NCBI RefSeq assembly: GCF_900110645.1
Contig: NZ_FOFB01000017.1
Coordinates: forward strand, 85,018-149,017
DNA: 64,000 bases
Reading direction: 5' to 3'
From: Neolewinella agarilytica
Lineage (GTDB): Bacteria > Bacteroidota > Bacteroidia > Chitinophagales > Saprospiraceae
Shown: piece by piece, positions 36,685 through 45,224 of the stretch
Numbering within the stretch: position 1 is the stretch's first letter
How the letters are laid out: every line of letters begins with the position of its first letter
Notes under the pieces: generated by a model
Databases searched by the model: none
Seen by the model: only the letters and a program-made list of their open reading frames with translations
What the model was told of the DNA's origin: nothing
Translations under genes and position numbers: made by a program

Positions 36685-37245
36685 ATGGGGCTGCTCAGCG
36701 ACATAAAGGACAAGCTCTTCCGCCGTAAACTGCAAGAAGAGAGGGCCCGTTCTTCCCGTAGAAGTATGGGAAGCCAACAACCGATAAATACGGACAATGC
36801 ACGCTGTATTCTTATCCTCTTTCCAGCAGATTCCTCAACAGATCGTAAGGTGGTTGATAAATGGGTGGACGCCCATCGAAAGCAAGGGCAGAAAATTAAA
36901 ATAGCCGGATTTTTCAGTCAGGACGTAGGAGAAACCAACTTTGGCTTCCCGGTTATTTCCCCCAGAAACCTTAACTGGTACGGAATACCCAAAGAAGACT
37001 CGTTAGTGGAGATTAAACGAATCGACTGCGACTTAATCTTACGCCTGGGCCCCGTCATCCACAAAGAATTAGACTACCTGGCAACGATTCAGCAGGCAGG
37101 TTTGAAAGTAGGCCCCTTTAAGCAGGACCTAGAGGACACTCCCTATCATTTACAATTTGACGCCGGTCGTGCAGAATCTATTCGGGACCAGTTAACCGCC
37201 ATCGAGCAAATATTCAGCTTTACGAATGCACACAGCACTACCTAA
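36685..37245 (+). CDS. Conserved Bacteroidota hypothetical protein (DUF6913-like)
   Basis: 186 residues. A basic N-terminus (LKDKLFRRKLQEERARSSRR-like) precedes an alpha/beta domain with CILILFPADSSTDRKVVDKW and KIAGFFSQDVGETNFGFPVI. It resembles a small Bacteroidota family of unknown function that commonly sits next to dapA; the DUF assignment is from memory. It begins 3 bp after accA and its last 20 nt overlap the dapA start, so its translation is probably coupled to both. Confidence 0.75.
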   Translation: MGLLSDIKDKLFRRKLQEERARSSRRSMGSQQPINTDNARCILILFPADSSTDRKVVDKWVDAHRKQGQKIKIAGFFSQDVGETNFGFPVISPRNLNWYGIPKEDSLVEIKRIDCDLILRLGPVIHKELDYLATIQQAGLKVGPFKQDLEDTPYHLQFDAGRAESIRDQLTAIEQIFSFTNAHSTT

Positions 37246-38131
37246 ATTCAGCGGGACGGGCGTTGCCCTTGTTACCCCTTTCAAAGCGGACTACTCTGTT
37301 GACTATCCTTCCCTGGGGCAGATCATTGACTACGTAATTGATGGAGGAGTTGACTACATCGTTTGCCTCGGCACTACGGGGGAGGCCATTACGCTCAGCT
37401 CAAAAGAATGTCGGGAGATACTGGACTTTACTATCCGTCAGGTAGACGGACGGGTAGATATCGTCGCTGGATTTTTCGGAGGCAACTACACCGAACGGCT
37501 GGAGGAAAGAATAAAGGGTTTCAACTTCGACGGGGTAGCGGGAATTATGTCCAGCAGTCCTGCTTACAGTAAACCTCCGCAGGAAGGCATCTACCAGCAC
37601 TTTATGCGGGTGGCGGATGCCAGCCCGCTGCCGGTCATCATTTATAATGTACCCGGCAGGACAAGCAGCAACGTCCTTCCGGAAACCATTCTCCGCCTTT
37701 CAGAAAATTCGCAAAACTTCGCAGCGGTTAAGGAGGCCAGCGGAAATCTGGAGCAGTCCATTGCCATCCTCAAGCATTGCCATAAAGATTTTGGTGTGCT
37801 CTCCGGTGATGACCCTCTGACCACCGCCGTGATCGCCATGGGCGGCCACGGAGGCATCAGCGTTATTGCTAACGCACTACCGGCTCACTTCAGTCAGATG
37901 GTAAAGTCCGCACTTAATAACGACTTCGCCACCGCCCGTCGCTTCAATTACGATCTGTTGGACATTCACCCGCTACTCTACGTAGAAGGGAACCCGGTAG
38001 GCATCAAAGCCGCCGTGTCTATGCTCGGTCTCTGTGAAAACCATCTGAGAGTGCCGTTGGTCCCTCTGACGGAGCCGCGGCGGGAGCGATTACGGAAGTT
38101 AATGAGCCTGGTGCCGGATTTCCGGGTGTAG
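37226..38131 (+). CDS. dapA: 4-hydroxy-tetrahydrodipicolinate synthase
   Basis: 301 residues. DapA condenses pyruvate with aspartate semialdehyde on the lysine/diaminopimelate pathway. The catalytic residues are in place: Tyr140 (IIYNVPGR) and Schiff-base Lys169 (AAVKEASGN). CLGTTGEAITLSSKE and GNPVGIKAAVSMLG are also typical. The start overlaps the preceding gene by 20 nt. Length is normal. Confidence 0.97.
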   Translation: MHTALPKFSGTGVALVTPFKADYSVDYPSLGQIIDYVIDGGVDYIVCLGTTGEAITLSSKECREILDFTIRQVDGRVDIVAGFFGGNYTERLEERIKGFNFDGVAGIMSSSPAYSKPPQEGIYQHFMRVADASPLPVIIYNVPGRTSSNVLPETILRLSENSQNFAAVKEASGNLEQSIAILKHCHKDFGVLSGDDPLTTAVIAMGGHGGISVIANALPAHFSQMVKSALNNDFATARRFNYDLLDIHPLLYVEGNPVGIKAAVSMLGLCENHLRVPLVPLTEPRRERLRKLMSLVPDFRV

Positions 38132-38169
38132 AATATCCAAATCTATACATTTGCCTGATCCTTGATCCG

Positions 38170-38177
38170 TACCTTTG
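38170..38177 (+). promoter_or_regulatory. TAnnTTTG element 4 nt before a start codon
   Basis: TACCTTTG, then CCCT, then ATG (38182). This is the same geometry as at rluF, and a leaderless mRNA is likely. A second box, TACATTTG, lies about 23 bp further upstream. Confidence 0.6.
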
Positions 38178-38181
38178 CCCT

Positions 38182-38367
38182 ATGGATCTCATCATCACCA
38201 TCGCCTTAGTCTATCTGGCTTATCGGGGATACCAATGGTATTCCGCTATGCAAGCACAGGTAAACCAGGGCCCACCTCCCCCTCCCAGAGTGGACGATGA
38301 CACCGTAGAGATTTCCGATCAACCGGACAACGATACGGATTATATCGATTACGAAGAATTACCCTGA
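38182..38367 (+). CDS. Small single-pass membrane protein with acidic tail
   Basis: 61 residues: a helix (MDLIITIALVYLAYRGYQWY), a Pro run (GPPPPPR), and an acidic, Asp/Tyr-rich C-terminus (DNDTDYIDYEELP). It has its own promoter and lies 3 bp before the next gene. No family is recognised; a short-lived adaptor or regulator would fit but is not shown. Confidence 0.75.
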   Translation: MDLIITIALVYLAYRGYQWYSAMQAQVNQGPPPPPRVDDDTVEISDQPDNDTDYIDYEELP

Positions 38368-38370
38368 ATT

Positions 38371-39054
38371 ATGGCGGATACTCCCCGATTTAAAGGTCGC
38401 ATCAGTGACTGGATTTTGCATAAAGACAACCAGCTGATCGCTTTTAACAAGCCTGCAGGCCTGGCCGTACAGCCCGATAAAACGGGAGACCCCAGCTTAC
38501 TCGGGCTGGGAGCCGCTTACATCCGGCATGACCTTTACCTGATTCATCGCCTGGACCGCCCGGTCTCCGGCATCGTCTTACTGGGGCAAAAACCTTCGGC
38601 CCAGACGGCGCTGACGCGCCAGCTTAAAGCCGGAACGGTCGATAAGCACTACCTGGCCATCGTGGCGAACCGCCCGGAAGAAGACGAGGCTACGCTCGTC
38701 CATCACCTCCGCAACGGAAAAGGGAATCGCTCCGTTATTGAAGAAAACCCGGCCCCCGGCAACAAAGCCGCAGAGTTACACTACAAGGTGCTGGGCTCCA
38801 GCGACCGGTACCACCTGTTGGCTGTTCAGTTGAAGACGGGCCGCAAGCATCAAATCAGGGCGCAACTTGCCGCCATCGGCTGTCCGCTTCGTGGAGATGC
38901 TAAGTATGGCTTTAAGCGATCCAACGAAGATGGACATATCGACCTGCACAGCCACCGCATTGCTTACAACCATCCCATTACGGGAGAGCGAATGGAACAT
39001 ACTGCTCCCTTGCCGGAAGGGGCGGTATGGGAAGCTTTCGCTGAGATGGTGTAA
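38371..39054 (+). CDS. RluA-family pseudouridine synthase
   Basis: 227 residues, single catalytic domain without S4. The catalytic motif is YLIHRLDRPVSGIVLLGQK with its Asp, and KTGRKHQIRAQLAAIGCPLRGDAKYG is the conserved C-terminal motif. Its short length and lack of S4 resemble the RluA/TruC group; the exact rRNA or tRNA target cannot be told. It probably shares a transcript with the small membrane protein 3 bp upstream. Confidence 0.92.
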   Translation: MADTPRFKGRISDWILHKDNQLIAFNKPAGLAVQPDKTGDPSLLGLGAAYIRHDLYLIHRLDRPVSGIVLLGQKPSAQTALTRQLKAGTVDKHYLAIVANRPEEDEATLVHHLRNGKGNRSVIEENPAPGNKAAELHYKVLGSSDRYHLLAVQLKTGRKHQIRAQLAAIGCPLRGDAKYGFKRSNEDGHIDLHSHRIAYNHPITGERMEHTAPLPEGAVWEAFAEMV

Positions 39055-39145
39055 ACGGAGAATGTTCCCTCAAAGCCGTTTGGTCGTTGTGCTGTAGCCT
39101 TTCTATTACCATACAACTGCCAACCTACATTACTATCTTCGTCTT

Positions 39146-39319
39146 ATGCCAAAACAGTCTACCCGCCATAGCTATAAGAGCCGTCGTGAGCGCAATACCG
39201 AAACCGGTAAGAAGGCTCGTCTGATTCTGATCTTCGCGGCCATCATCACCGTGTTGATGATTCTGCGCAACTGGCGGGAGCATTACGCCTGGCTGAAAAC
39301 CTACTTTTACGACTTCTGA
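39146..39319 (+). CDS. Small basic single-pass membrane protein
   Basis: 57 residues: a basic N-terminus (MPKQSTRHSYKSRRERN), one helix (ARLILIFAAIITVLMIL), then RNWREHYAWLKTYFYDF. Coding is supported by codon use like its neighbours and by a TGATG stop/start overlap with the glycosyltransferase at 39319, pointing to translational coupling. A TATCTTCG box ends 4 nt before the ATG. Function unknown. Confidence 0.75.
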   Translation: MPKQSTRHSYKSRRERNTETGKKARLILIFAAIITVLMILRNWREHYAWLKTYFYDF

Positions 39320-40896
39320 TGCCCGCTGGTCCGTCCCCGAAATATTGGTTAGTTCTGGCACTTTTACTGGGCCTTGCACTGCGCGTTCCCGGCTGGTTTA
39401 CGCAAGATCATAAGGCGAACTGGCAAACCTTTGAGCCCGATGAAGGCCAGCACGTGCACATCGCCACCACTCGTTTCAACGACCTTTATGAGGGAGAAAA
39501 AGTAGGGAGTTATTCTGACGCCCCGTGGAATGTTCGGGGCTACGGGCACCTAATGGCTTACACGGCTTATGGTTGGTATAAAGTGAGTGGACAAGTGCCT
39601 TCCTTCGCTGGTTTCATTCTGTTGGGCCGGCAGCTGTCCACTGTTTTTGCCATCTTGCTCATCATTGTCGTGTACAAACTCGGACGGGTCAGTGGTCTCG
39701 ATCCGCCGGCCGCTGCCATAGCGGCTTTACTGATGGCCGCTTGCGACGTCAATGCTACCTACAGCCATTACTGTCTGCCGGCCAGCGGATATATTCTGTG
39801 GGGTTACCTCGCGCTGTTGGGGGGCTTCCAGCTATTGCGATTGCCAACAATTAGCGGTCTGATCTGGCTCGCCCTCGGGGTGGCGGGAGCGCTTTCCTTT
39901 AAGTTTGATGTCTTACCATTAGGATGGGGAGGTCTACTATTATTATTTCTCGCTCTGCAAAAGCGAATTCCCGTGTATTTCATCGCCCTGGCACTGGGCC
40001 TGTTGGCCGTGTTTGTCGCTGCTTTTGTGTACGGCTGGGCGTGGGACAGCATAGCGTCAACCTTTCAGACACTTAGCGAATTGAACCGTAACGGCGTTCC
40101 GGTGGATGATCATTTCCGGGACAACCTGATCGTTTATCCGGCCGGCGTGCTGGCGGGAGTTGGCCTGCCGGTATTTGCCCTCGCGGTGTACGCACTAAGC
40201 CGGGCATTCAGAATGTTTGGGCGCGAGTCCGCAGGTGCAAAGGAGGTTAACGGGCAGGGCTTTACCCGGCTGGCAATACTCTACGCCGCCGGCTGGCTCT
40301 TGAGCGAATTTCTGGTGCGATGGTCAGTGGATACTGCTTTCATTCGCCGGGTAAATGTATTTATGCCAGCGGTTTGTCTGCTGGCGGCTTATGGCCTGAG
40401 CCAGCTGCGGCAGCGCCGGCCCTGGCTACCGGCGGCGGTGGTAACCTATACGTTCTTGTTCGCCCTCATTGGGCAGAGCAACCACTGGTTTGATACCCGC
40501 TATGAGATGCGGGAGTGGATCGCCACGGAGCTTCCGGCAGAGGCGACCATCGCTGCGTCCAACTACGTCGGCCATAAAGGCCTCCGTAAAACCTGGTACT
40601 TTATGGATGTCGACTGGGACTACGCCATTCTCCACGAGTCCTATTTCCGCCGCTACGCCAAAAGCATGACTACGCCCTTTGGCTGGCCAGATTGCGAAAC
40701 GGAGGTTTACAACCCCGGCCCCGAGGGCCAGTGCGCACAAATGCAGGCCCTGCTGAAAGGGACCAAGCCGGATGCGCGCCTGCTCAAAGCCTTCCGCCCA
40801 CTCGAGCTATTCCCCGAGCGTTGGGCCTACCGGCAGTTCTTCGGCTATTACGAGACCTTCCTGGGGGAGACGCTGGTGTTTGAGCGAGCAAGGTGA
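39319..40896 (+). CDS. GT39-like integral membrane glycosyltransferase
   Basis: 525 residues, about 10-11 helices. The first loop after helix 1 has FEPDEGQHVHIA, the acidic motif position of GT-C enzymes (DE pair), and the long C-terminal domain is soluble. The sequence differs from the other GT-C protein in this window. The donor is presumably a polyprenyl-phosphate sugar; the acceptor is unknown. It contains an exact dispersed 10-mer (40230-40239), read in frame as Ala-Gly-Ala. Confidence 0.8.
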   Translation: MPAGPSPKYWLVLALLLGLALRVPGWFTQDHKANWQTFEPDEGQHVHIATTRFNDLYEGEKVGSYSDAPWNVRGYGHLMAYTAYGWYKVSGQVPSFAGFILLGRQLSTVFAILLIIVVYKLGRVSGLDPPAAAIAALLMAACDVNATYSHYCLPASGYILWGYLALLGGFQLLRLPTISGLIWLALGVAGALSFKFDVLPLGWGGLLLLFLALQKRIPVYFIALALGLLAVFVAAFVYGWAWDSIASTFQTLSELNRNGVPVDDHFRDNLIVYPAGVLAGVGLPVFALAVYALSRAFRMFGRESAGAKEVNGQGFTRLAILYAAGWLLSEFLVRWSVDTAFIRRVNVFMPAVCLLAAYGLSQLRQRRPWLPAAVVTYTFLFALIGQSNHWFDTRYEMREWIATELPAEATIAASNYVGHKGLRKTWYFMDVDWDYAILHESYFRRYAKSMTTPFGWPDCETEVYNPGPEGQCAQMQALLKGTKPDARLLKAFRPLELFPERWAYRQFFGYYETFLGETLVFERAR

Positions 40897-40902
40897 TTTG
40901 GT

Positions 40903-40990
40903 AGACGGTAGGCTGTAGACGGTAGAGCGGTAGACGGTAGAGCGGCAAGCAGTAGATATGCTCTACAGTCTACCGTCTACCGTCTACCCT
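40903..40990. repeat. Gene-boundary palindrome (GTAGACGGTAGA type)
   Basis: The left arm is a tandem of GTAGACGGTAGAGCG words; the right arm is CTCTACAGTCTACCGTC with TACCGTCTACC. It lies just after the glycosyltransferase stop and is followed by a one-mismatch dispersed 10-mer, TGCACCCGCG (40995-41004). Confidence 0.75.
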
Positions 40991-41041
40991 CCACTGCACC
41001 CGCGCTCCGGCGCCCTGCCAACTTATGCTCAAATGTTAAAT

Positions 41042-41100
41042 ACTAATCCATTAGTTGCAATACTAATCCATTAGTACTACCTTTGTACTAATCAATTAGT
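41042..41100. promoter_or_regulatory. Triple BlaI-type operator with promoter
   Basis: Three near-identical palindromes: ACTAATCCATTAGT at 41042-41055 and 41062-41075, and ACTAATCAATTAGT at 41087-41100. The promoter -7 box TACCTTTG (41078-41085) lies between the second and third. Centre-to-centre spacings are 20 and 25 bp. The layout fits autorepression by the BlaI/MecI-like regulator that starts at 41105. Confidence 0.85.
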
Positions 41101-41104
41101 AGTT

Positions 41105-41467
41105 ATGCAGAAGTTAGCCAAGCGCGAAGCCCAGATTATGCAAGCCCTCTGGAAGCTGGAACGGGGGTTCGTGAAAGACATCATCGAACTTTTACCGGAC
41201 CCCAAGCCCCATTATAATTCCGTCTCCACGATGGTGAAGTTGCTCAAGGACAAAGGCTTTGTCGGCTTCGAAAAGCAGGGAAACGCCTATTGCTTTTTCC
41301 CCATCGTAAGCAAAGAAGAGTACCAAAGCAAAGCCGTTGGTGATGTGGTGGAAGGTTTTTTTGACGGCTCTCCGCTCAAGCTGGTCAACTTCTTCGCTAA
41401 GGAGCAAAAGCTCAGTGAGGCCGACGTGGAACGTCTGCTGAAAATGATCAAAAACCAGAAGAAATGA
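41105..41467 (+). CDS. BlaI/MecI/CopY-family transcriptional repressor
   Basis: 120 residues: a winged helix (about 1-75, LAKREAQIMQALWKLERGFV, HYNSVSTMVKLLKDKGFVGF) and a helical dimerisation tail. The family represses until a membrane M56 protease partner triggers its cleavage. That partner follows directly, overlapping by 4 nt (ATGA), and three operators lie upstream. No beta-lactamase gene is adjacent, so the signal and other targets are unknown. Confidence 0.93.
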   Translation: MQKLAKREAQIMQALWKLERGFVKDIIELLPDPKPHYNSVSTMVKLLKDKGFVGFEKQGNAYCFFPIVSKEEYQSKAVGDVVEGFFDGSPLKLVNFFAKEQKLSEADVERLLKMIKNQKK

Positions 41468-43989
41468 ATTACCTCCTCCACGCGGGCTTGCTGTTAGCGG
41501 CCTGTTTCCTCTACTACTGGTTGTTGCTGCGCAGCGAAACGCATTTCCGGCTTAACCGTTGGGTATTGCTGGCTTGTCTGGCGGGTTCCCTGACCTTACC
41601 GCTCATCACTGTGCCGGCGGCCTGGTCGTTGAAAGAAGCCCTGGTGCTGAAAGTGGAGGAGACTCCTGAGCCATCAGCCTCCGTTACGGAGACGATGATT
41701 ACACCAGAACCCGCCATTACCTCACCCGGGACATCGAGGGTTGAGGCAGAGCCCTCATCCGTTGAACCGGCAACGGCTTCGGCCTCTGAGCAGGTGGCTC
41801 CGGCAGCACCGCCCATCGACTGGCTGAAAATTCTCCGTTGGGTTTACCTCGCGGGTGTACTGGTGTTTGGCCTCAACTTTCTGCTGCAACTCGGGCAGCT
41901 ACTCCTCCGGATGATCCGCTACCCGGGCCATGATCTGGGCGGTTTCCGCCTGGTGGAGATGCACGAAGATGACGCTCCTTATTCCTTCTGGAACCGCATC
42001 TTCCTGAACCCCGACCGCTACGATCCCGATACTTTTCACCAGATCGTGCAGCACGAACAAATTCACGTTGGCCAAAAGCACAGTATTGATCTGTTGCTGG
42101 CTGAGCTGGTGGTGATCGTTCAGTGGTTTAACCCCTTTGCCTGGCTTTACCGATCTGCAATTGAGCACAACCTGGAGTTTTTGACGGACGCAGAGATGCT
42201 CCGCATCGGCAATGACCCCGAAAGCTACCAGTTGAGTCTGGTAAAAGTCGCGGTGCCCAATTTTCCGAATGGCCTGGTGGCCAGCTATAACCAAAACTTT
42301 CTCGAAAAGCGTATTACCATGATGAAATCCAAAAAATCCTCCGCCCGTTCCGGCTGGAAGTACCTCACTATTCTTCCCTTGCTTTTCTTCTCGATGTTGC
42401 AGTTTAACGCCGTGGCGCAGTCTCCGGTAGCACCCGTTGCTCCGGTTCCTCCCGCTCCGGTACCTGCTACGATGGTAACATCGCCCGTGCCTCCACCACC
42501 GCCGGCGGCACCTTTGGCGGAGATGGATGCCTCGGGTTTGGCCCTTCCTGCACCTGCACATTCGGCAGGCACAGTGACCACGGCAGCGCCCGTATCTCCG
42601 CCCGCTCCGGTAGCCGCTCCTGCCCCCGTTCCCGTTCCGAGCCCGGTATTGAATGCTGGCCCGGCCGCTAAAATTGCTATGCCCCAAGGCATGGAAAACA
42701 GCCTGAACAGCTGGACTGCTCTGATTGAGGGAGAGGATATCTGTTTCAACTTCATGTCTCGCAGTAATGCCTACAACAATAACTATCAGTGGAACAGCTC
42801 GCGCTGTTTTGATCTGGCCGAGCTGGGCAACCTTCCCCGCAACGCCATGGGCGTTTTTACCATCAGGCGCTCTTCTGGAACGATGACCTTAAAGGGTATT
42901 TTTGAGGAAAACGACGGGGTTGGAAATTTCAGCTTTGAAGAAAATCCTGCCTTCGTAGAGATGCTGAAAAAGGAAGGTTTCGGCAGCTATAAAGAACGGG
43001 AACTGCTGCTGTTCTTTATGGCGGACATGAGCGAAGAATACGTTCGCTACATCAAGTCCCTCGGCTATGATCCAGGCCATGAAGATTTGCTGAAGCTTGC
43101 CATCTTTTACGAAGATCAGGGGGAGTTTGCTGAACGACTGGCTTCTCTGAAAAGGTTAGGTTACGGGCAGCCAGGGTTTGATAAGATGATCGAACTGGAG
43201 ATTCACGGGGTGAGTGAAGGTCTGGCTAAGGCGCTGGCCGGGGCAGGCTTCAAAGACCTGAGCCTGCAGGAGTTGATTGAGGCGAAGATTCATGGCATCA
43301 GCCCTCAATACATTGACCGTATGGCCAAGGCGGGCTTCACCAACTTATCCTTCGATCAAATGAAGAATATGGCCATTCATGGCGTTAACCCGGCCTACGT
43401 GGATGAGCTGAAGGCGCTCGGCTATGGTGGCCTTTCTGCCAGCGAGATCGTGAACGCAAAAATCCACGGCGTAACGGTGTCGGGTATCGCTGATCTGAAG
43501 CAGGCGGGTTTTACCAATCTGAGTCTGGAAGAAGCGAAGAATTTGCGCATCCATGGGGTCGATGCTGAATTCGTAAGTATGCTGGCCGAATTCGGTTTTG
43601 CCAACCTGAGTCCACAGGAGGCCACCAATGCCAAAATTCACGGCTTGAGCCGTAGTCGATTAACGGCGCTAAAGCGCGCCGGCCTGGATATGAGCGATCT
43701 GGATGAAGTGAAGAGCGCCATGATCCATGGGGTAAGCCCTGACCTGGTGTCTGGTTTTCGAAACATGGGTTACACTGATCTTACGTTGCAGGAGTTCGTT
43801 AATGCCCGGATTCATGGGGTAAGCCCGGAGTACGCAGCTTCCTTCCGGGAAGTCGGCTTCAAGGATATTCCCATGAAAACCCTGGTTAATCTTCGGATTC
43901 ATGGTGTCACCGCTGACTTCATCAAGGCCCGCCGTGATAAGGGGGAAACCCTCCGGGACTTTATCAACCTGAAAATCCATGGGCGTTAA
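41464..43989 (+). CDS. BlaR1-like M56 peptidase with ten C-terminal 29-residue repeats
   Basis: 841 residues. The N-terminal membrane part with the M56 zinc motif is H197-E-Q-I-H201 (VQHEQIHVGQKHSIDLLLAE), followed by another helix (YLTILPLLFFSMLQFNAVAQ). A Pro/Ala/Val-rich linker (about 320-405) leads to a domain near 410-560. Then ten repeats run to the end, each opening IHG (first at Ile580, period 29, last unit 26) with a pattern like IHGVSPxYxxxLxxAGFxNLS. The penicillin-sensing domain of classical BlaR1 is absent. The repeats presumably sense or bind something in the periplasm. A miniature element sits exactly at its stop codon. Confidence 0.9.
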   Translation: MNYLLHAGLLLAACFLYYWLLLRSETHFRLNRWVLLACLAGSLTLPLITVPAAWSLKEALVLKVEETPEPSASVTETMITPEPAITSPGTSRVEAEPSSVEPATASASEQVAPAAPPIDWLKILRWVYLAGVLVFGLNFLLQLGQLLLRMIRYPGHDLGGFRLVEMHEDDAPYSFWNRIFLNPDRYDPDTFHQIVQHEQIHVGQKHSIDLLLAELVVIVQWFNPFAWLYRSAIEHNLEFLTDAEMLRIGNDPESYQLSLVKVAVPNFPNGLVASYNQNFLEKRITMMKSKKSSARSGWKYLTILPLLFFSMLQFNAVAQSPVAPVAPVPPAPVPATMVTSPVPPPPPAAPLAEMDASGLALPAPAHSAGTVTTAAPVSPPAPVAAPAPVPVPSPVLNAGPAAKIAMPQGMENSLNSWTALIEGEDICFNFMSRSNAYNNNYQWNSSRCFDLAELGNLPRNAMGVFTIRRSSGTMTLKGIFEENDGVGNFSFEENPAFVEMLKKEGFGSYKERELLLFFMADMSEEYVRYIKSLGYDPGHEDLLKLAIFYEDQGEFAERLASLKRLGYGQPGFDKMIELEIHGVSEGLAKALAGAGFKDLSLQELIEAKIHGISPQYIDRMAKAGFTNLSFDQMKNMAIHGVNPAYVDELKALGYGGLSASEIVNAKIHGVTVSGIADLKQAGFTNLSLEEAKNLRIHGVDAEFVSMLAEFGFANLSPQEATNAKIHGLSRSRLTALKRAGLDMSDLDEVKSAMIHGVSPDLVSGFRNMGYTDLTLQEFVNARIHGVSPEYAASFREVGFKDIPMKTLVNLRIHGVTADFIKARRDKGETLRDFINLKIHGR

Positions 43990-44049
43990 GAGCGTGTCTA
44001 AAACTGGCTTTTGCGCAGGTAGCCCAAAGTGTTAAATTCAGACACGCTC
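43990..44049. mobile_element. 60-bp miniature inverted-repeat element (IS5-like ends)
   Basis: It begins GAGCGTGTCTAAAA and ends with the complementary ...TTCAGACACGCTC, flanked by a 3-bp duplication TAA (43987-43989 and 44050-44052). The left TAA is the stop codon of the upstream gene. The same end GAGCGTGTCTAAAA, also after TAA, starts the element at 63907. A TNA 3-bp target fits the IS5 family (IS1031-like). Confidence 0.8.
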
Positions 44050-44080
44050 TAAGCCAGTAAAAATTTGTTGAGTAATTTGA

Positions 44081-44117
44081 GAACGGTCCGGGAGGTGATT
44101 CCGGGCCGTTCTTTTTT
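44081..44117 (+). terminator. Intrinsic terminator after the BlaR1-like gene
   Basis: GAACGGTCCGGG pairs with CCGGGCCGTTC, then TTTTTT. Confidence 0.85.
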
Positions 44118-44212
44118 ATAAGTGGTAGCGTGGCTGTTTTAGGGCTTGGCAGGGCCTGCAGGTGCAGTGAACGCTTAATAACCGCAGCGTGGGGAACAAT
44201 TGATGCCTGTCA

Positions 44213-45058
44213 TCATTTATAGCGTTTTCTAAATCCATCCGGGGTAAGGGTCATCAGCTGTTTGAACTTTCGGTTGAAATAGGAGATGTTATTGAACCCA
44301 CTCTCAAAGCAAATCTCCGTGATGGACTTGTCCGTTGACATCAACAACTTGCCGGCGTGGTTGATCCGAAACTCGTTGATGATCTGCGTATAGGTCTTCT
44401 TGGTATGCTTTTTTATGAATTTGTAAAAGGCTGCTTCACTAATGTTCAATTGTGCAGCCATTTCGGGGATCGAGACTTCTTCACGGAAGTTTTCCATCAC
44501 ATGGTCATACACCACTTTTATTCGTCCCAGGTCCTCTACGTTGAGATCCATGGCGTATTCCAGTGAACAGATGGAACTTACTTCTTCTGATTCGGCAAGT
44601 AACTGTAGCAATTCCAGTAAGTAGCGCAGCTTAGTCATGCCCTCGTGCTTCAGTATTTCCCGCAGGAGCTTACTACTCTTCTTTTGGGTGTTGCCATGAA
44701 AAGACAAGCCCTGCCCGGCCCGCTGAAACAAGGTCCGGATTGGACGCGTCTCCGGGGTGTTCAGGAAGTCCCTGCCAAGAAAATTTTCCGTCATCTGGAC
44801 TACGATTTGACTACAGTACACATCCGTCGTGAAACCATGTGGCAGGTTAGTTCCCATCATTACCAGGTCGCCGACCTGGTAGTCGGCTATCTGATTGCCT
44901 ACGAACCGCCGGCCTGAAGACTTCAGGGTGAAACAGATTTCCAGCTCCGGATGATAGTGCCAGGCCTGACTTAGTAGCGGTCGGCTTGATCGATTGACCA
45001 CCTTTGCCGTAAAAGACCGTTCTGCCGGCTCGATAATCTTTTCGTATTCGGGCTTCAT
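44213..45058 (-). CDS. AraC-family transcriptional regulator
   Basis: 281 residues. An N-terminal cupin-like sensing domain (WHYHPELEICFTLKSSGRRF, GDLVMMGTNLPHGF) is followed by two helix-turn-helix units (about 185-281: ISEAAFYKFIKKHTKKTYTQ, ITEICFESGFNNISYFNRKF). It is divergent from the uptake/hydrolase cluster at 45225 and is the natural candidate to control it, probably with a sugar-type inducer. Regulation is inferred from position and from the repeats in the shared gap. Confidence 0.9.
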   Translation of the reverse strand: MKPEYEKIIEPAERSFTAKVVNRSSRPLLSQAWHYHPELEICFTLKSSGRRFVGNQIADYQVGDLVMMGTNLPHGFTTDVYCSQIVVQMTENFLGRDFLNTPETRPIRTLFQRAGQGLSFHGNTQKKSSKLLREILKHEGMTKLRYLLELLQLLAESEEVSSICSLEYAMDLNVEDLGRIKVVYDHVMENFREEVSIPEMAAQLNISEAAFYKFIKKHTKKTYTQIINEFRINHAGKLLMSTDKSITEICFESGFNNISYFNRKFKQLMTLTPDGFRKRYK

Positions 45059-45224
45059 GAATACAATAATAGCAAGTATAGAGCACTATTGAACTAAAAA
45101 GTATAGAATAGTGTCAGTCGAGGTGAGTATGCTGTCATAAAATCGCTGTATTGCAACATAATTTTGCCATTGTACGACTGCCATACTATTCGGGCAGTAT
45201 TTCAGATTATTGCAAACTATTATT
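45059..45224. promoter_or_regulatory. Divergent control region of the AraC gene and the TonB-receptor cluster
   Basis: Two direct copies of AAGTATAGA (45073- and 45100-) each lie next to an ACTATT or ATAGTG half-site, so CACTATT (45084-) and AATAGTG (45108-) also form an inverted pair. A separate inverted repeat, ACTGCC...GGCAGT (45177-45198), lies between a TAnnTTTG-type box (TAATTTTG, 45159-45166) and the receptor start. These are candidate AraC-type sites. Confidence 0.55.

Noticed and set aside
41105..43989. Beta-lactam resistance sensor system
   Set aside because: The penicillin-binding sensor domain is missing and no beta-lactamase or PBP2a gene is adjacent; only the regulator/protease logic is shared.
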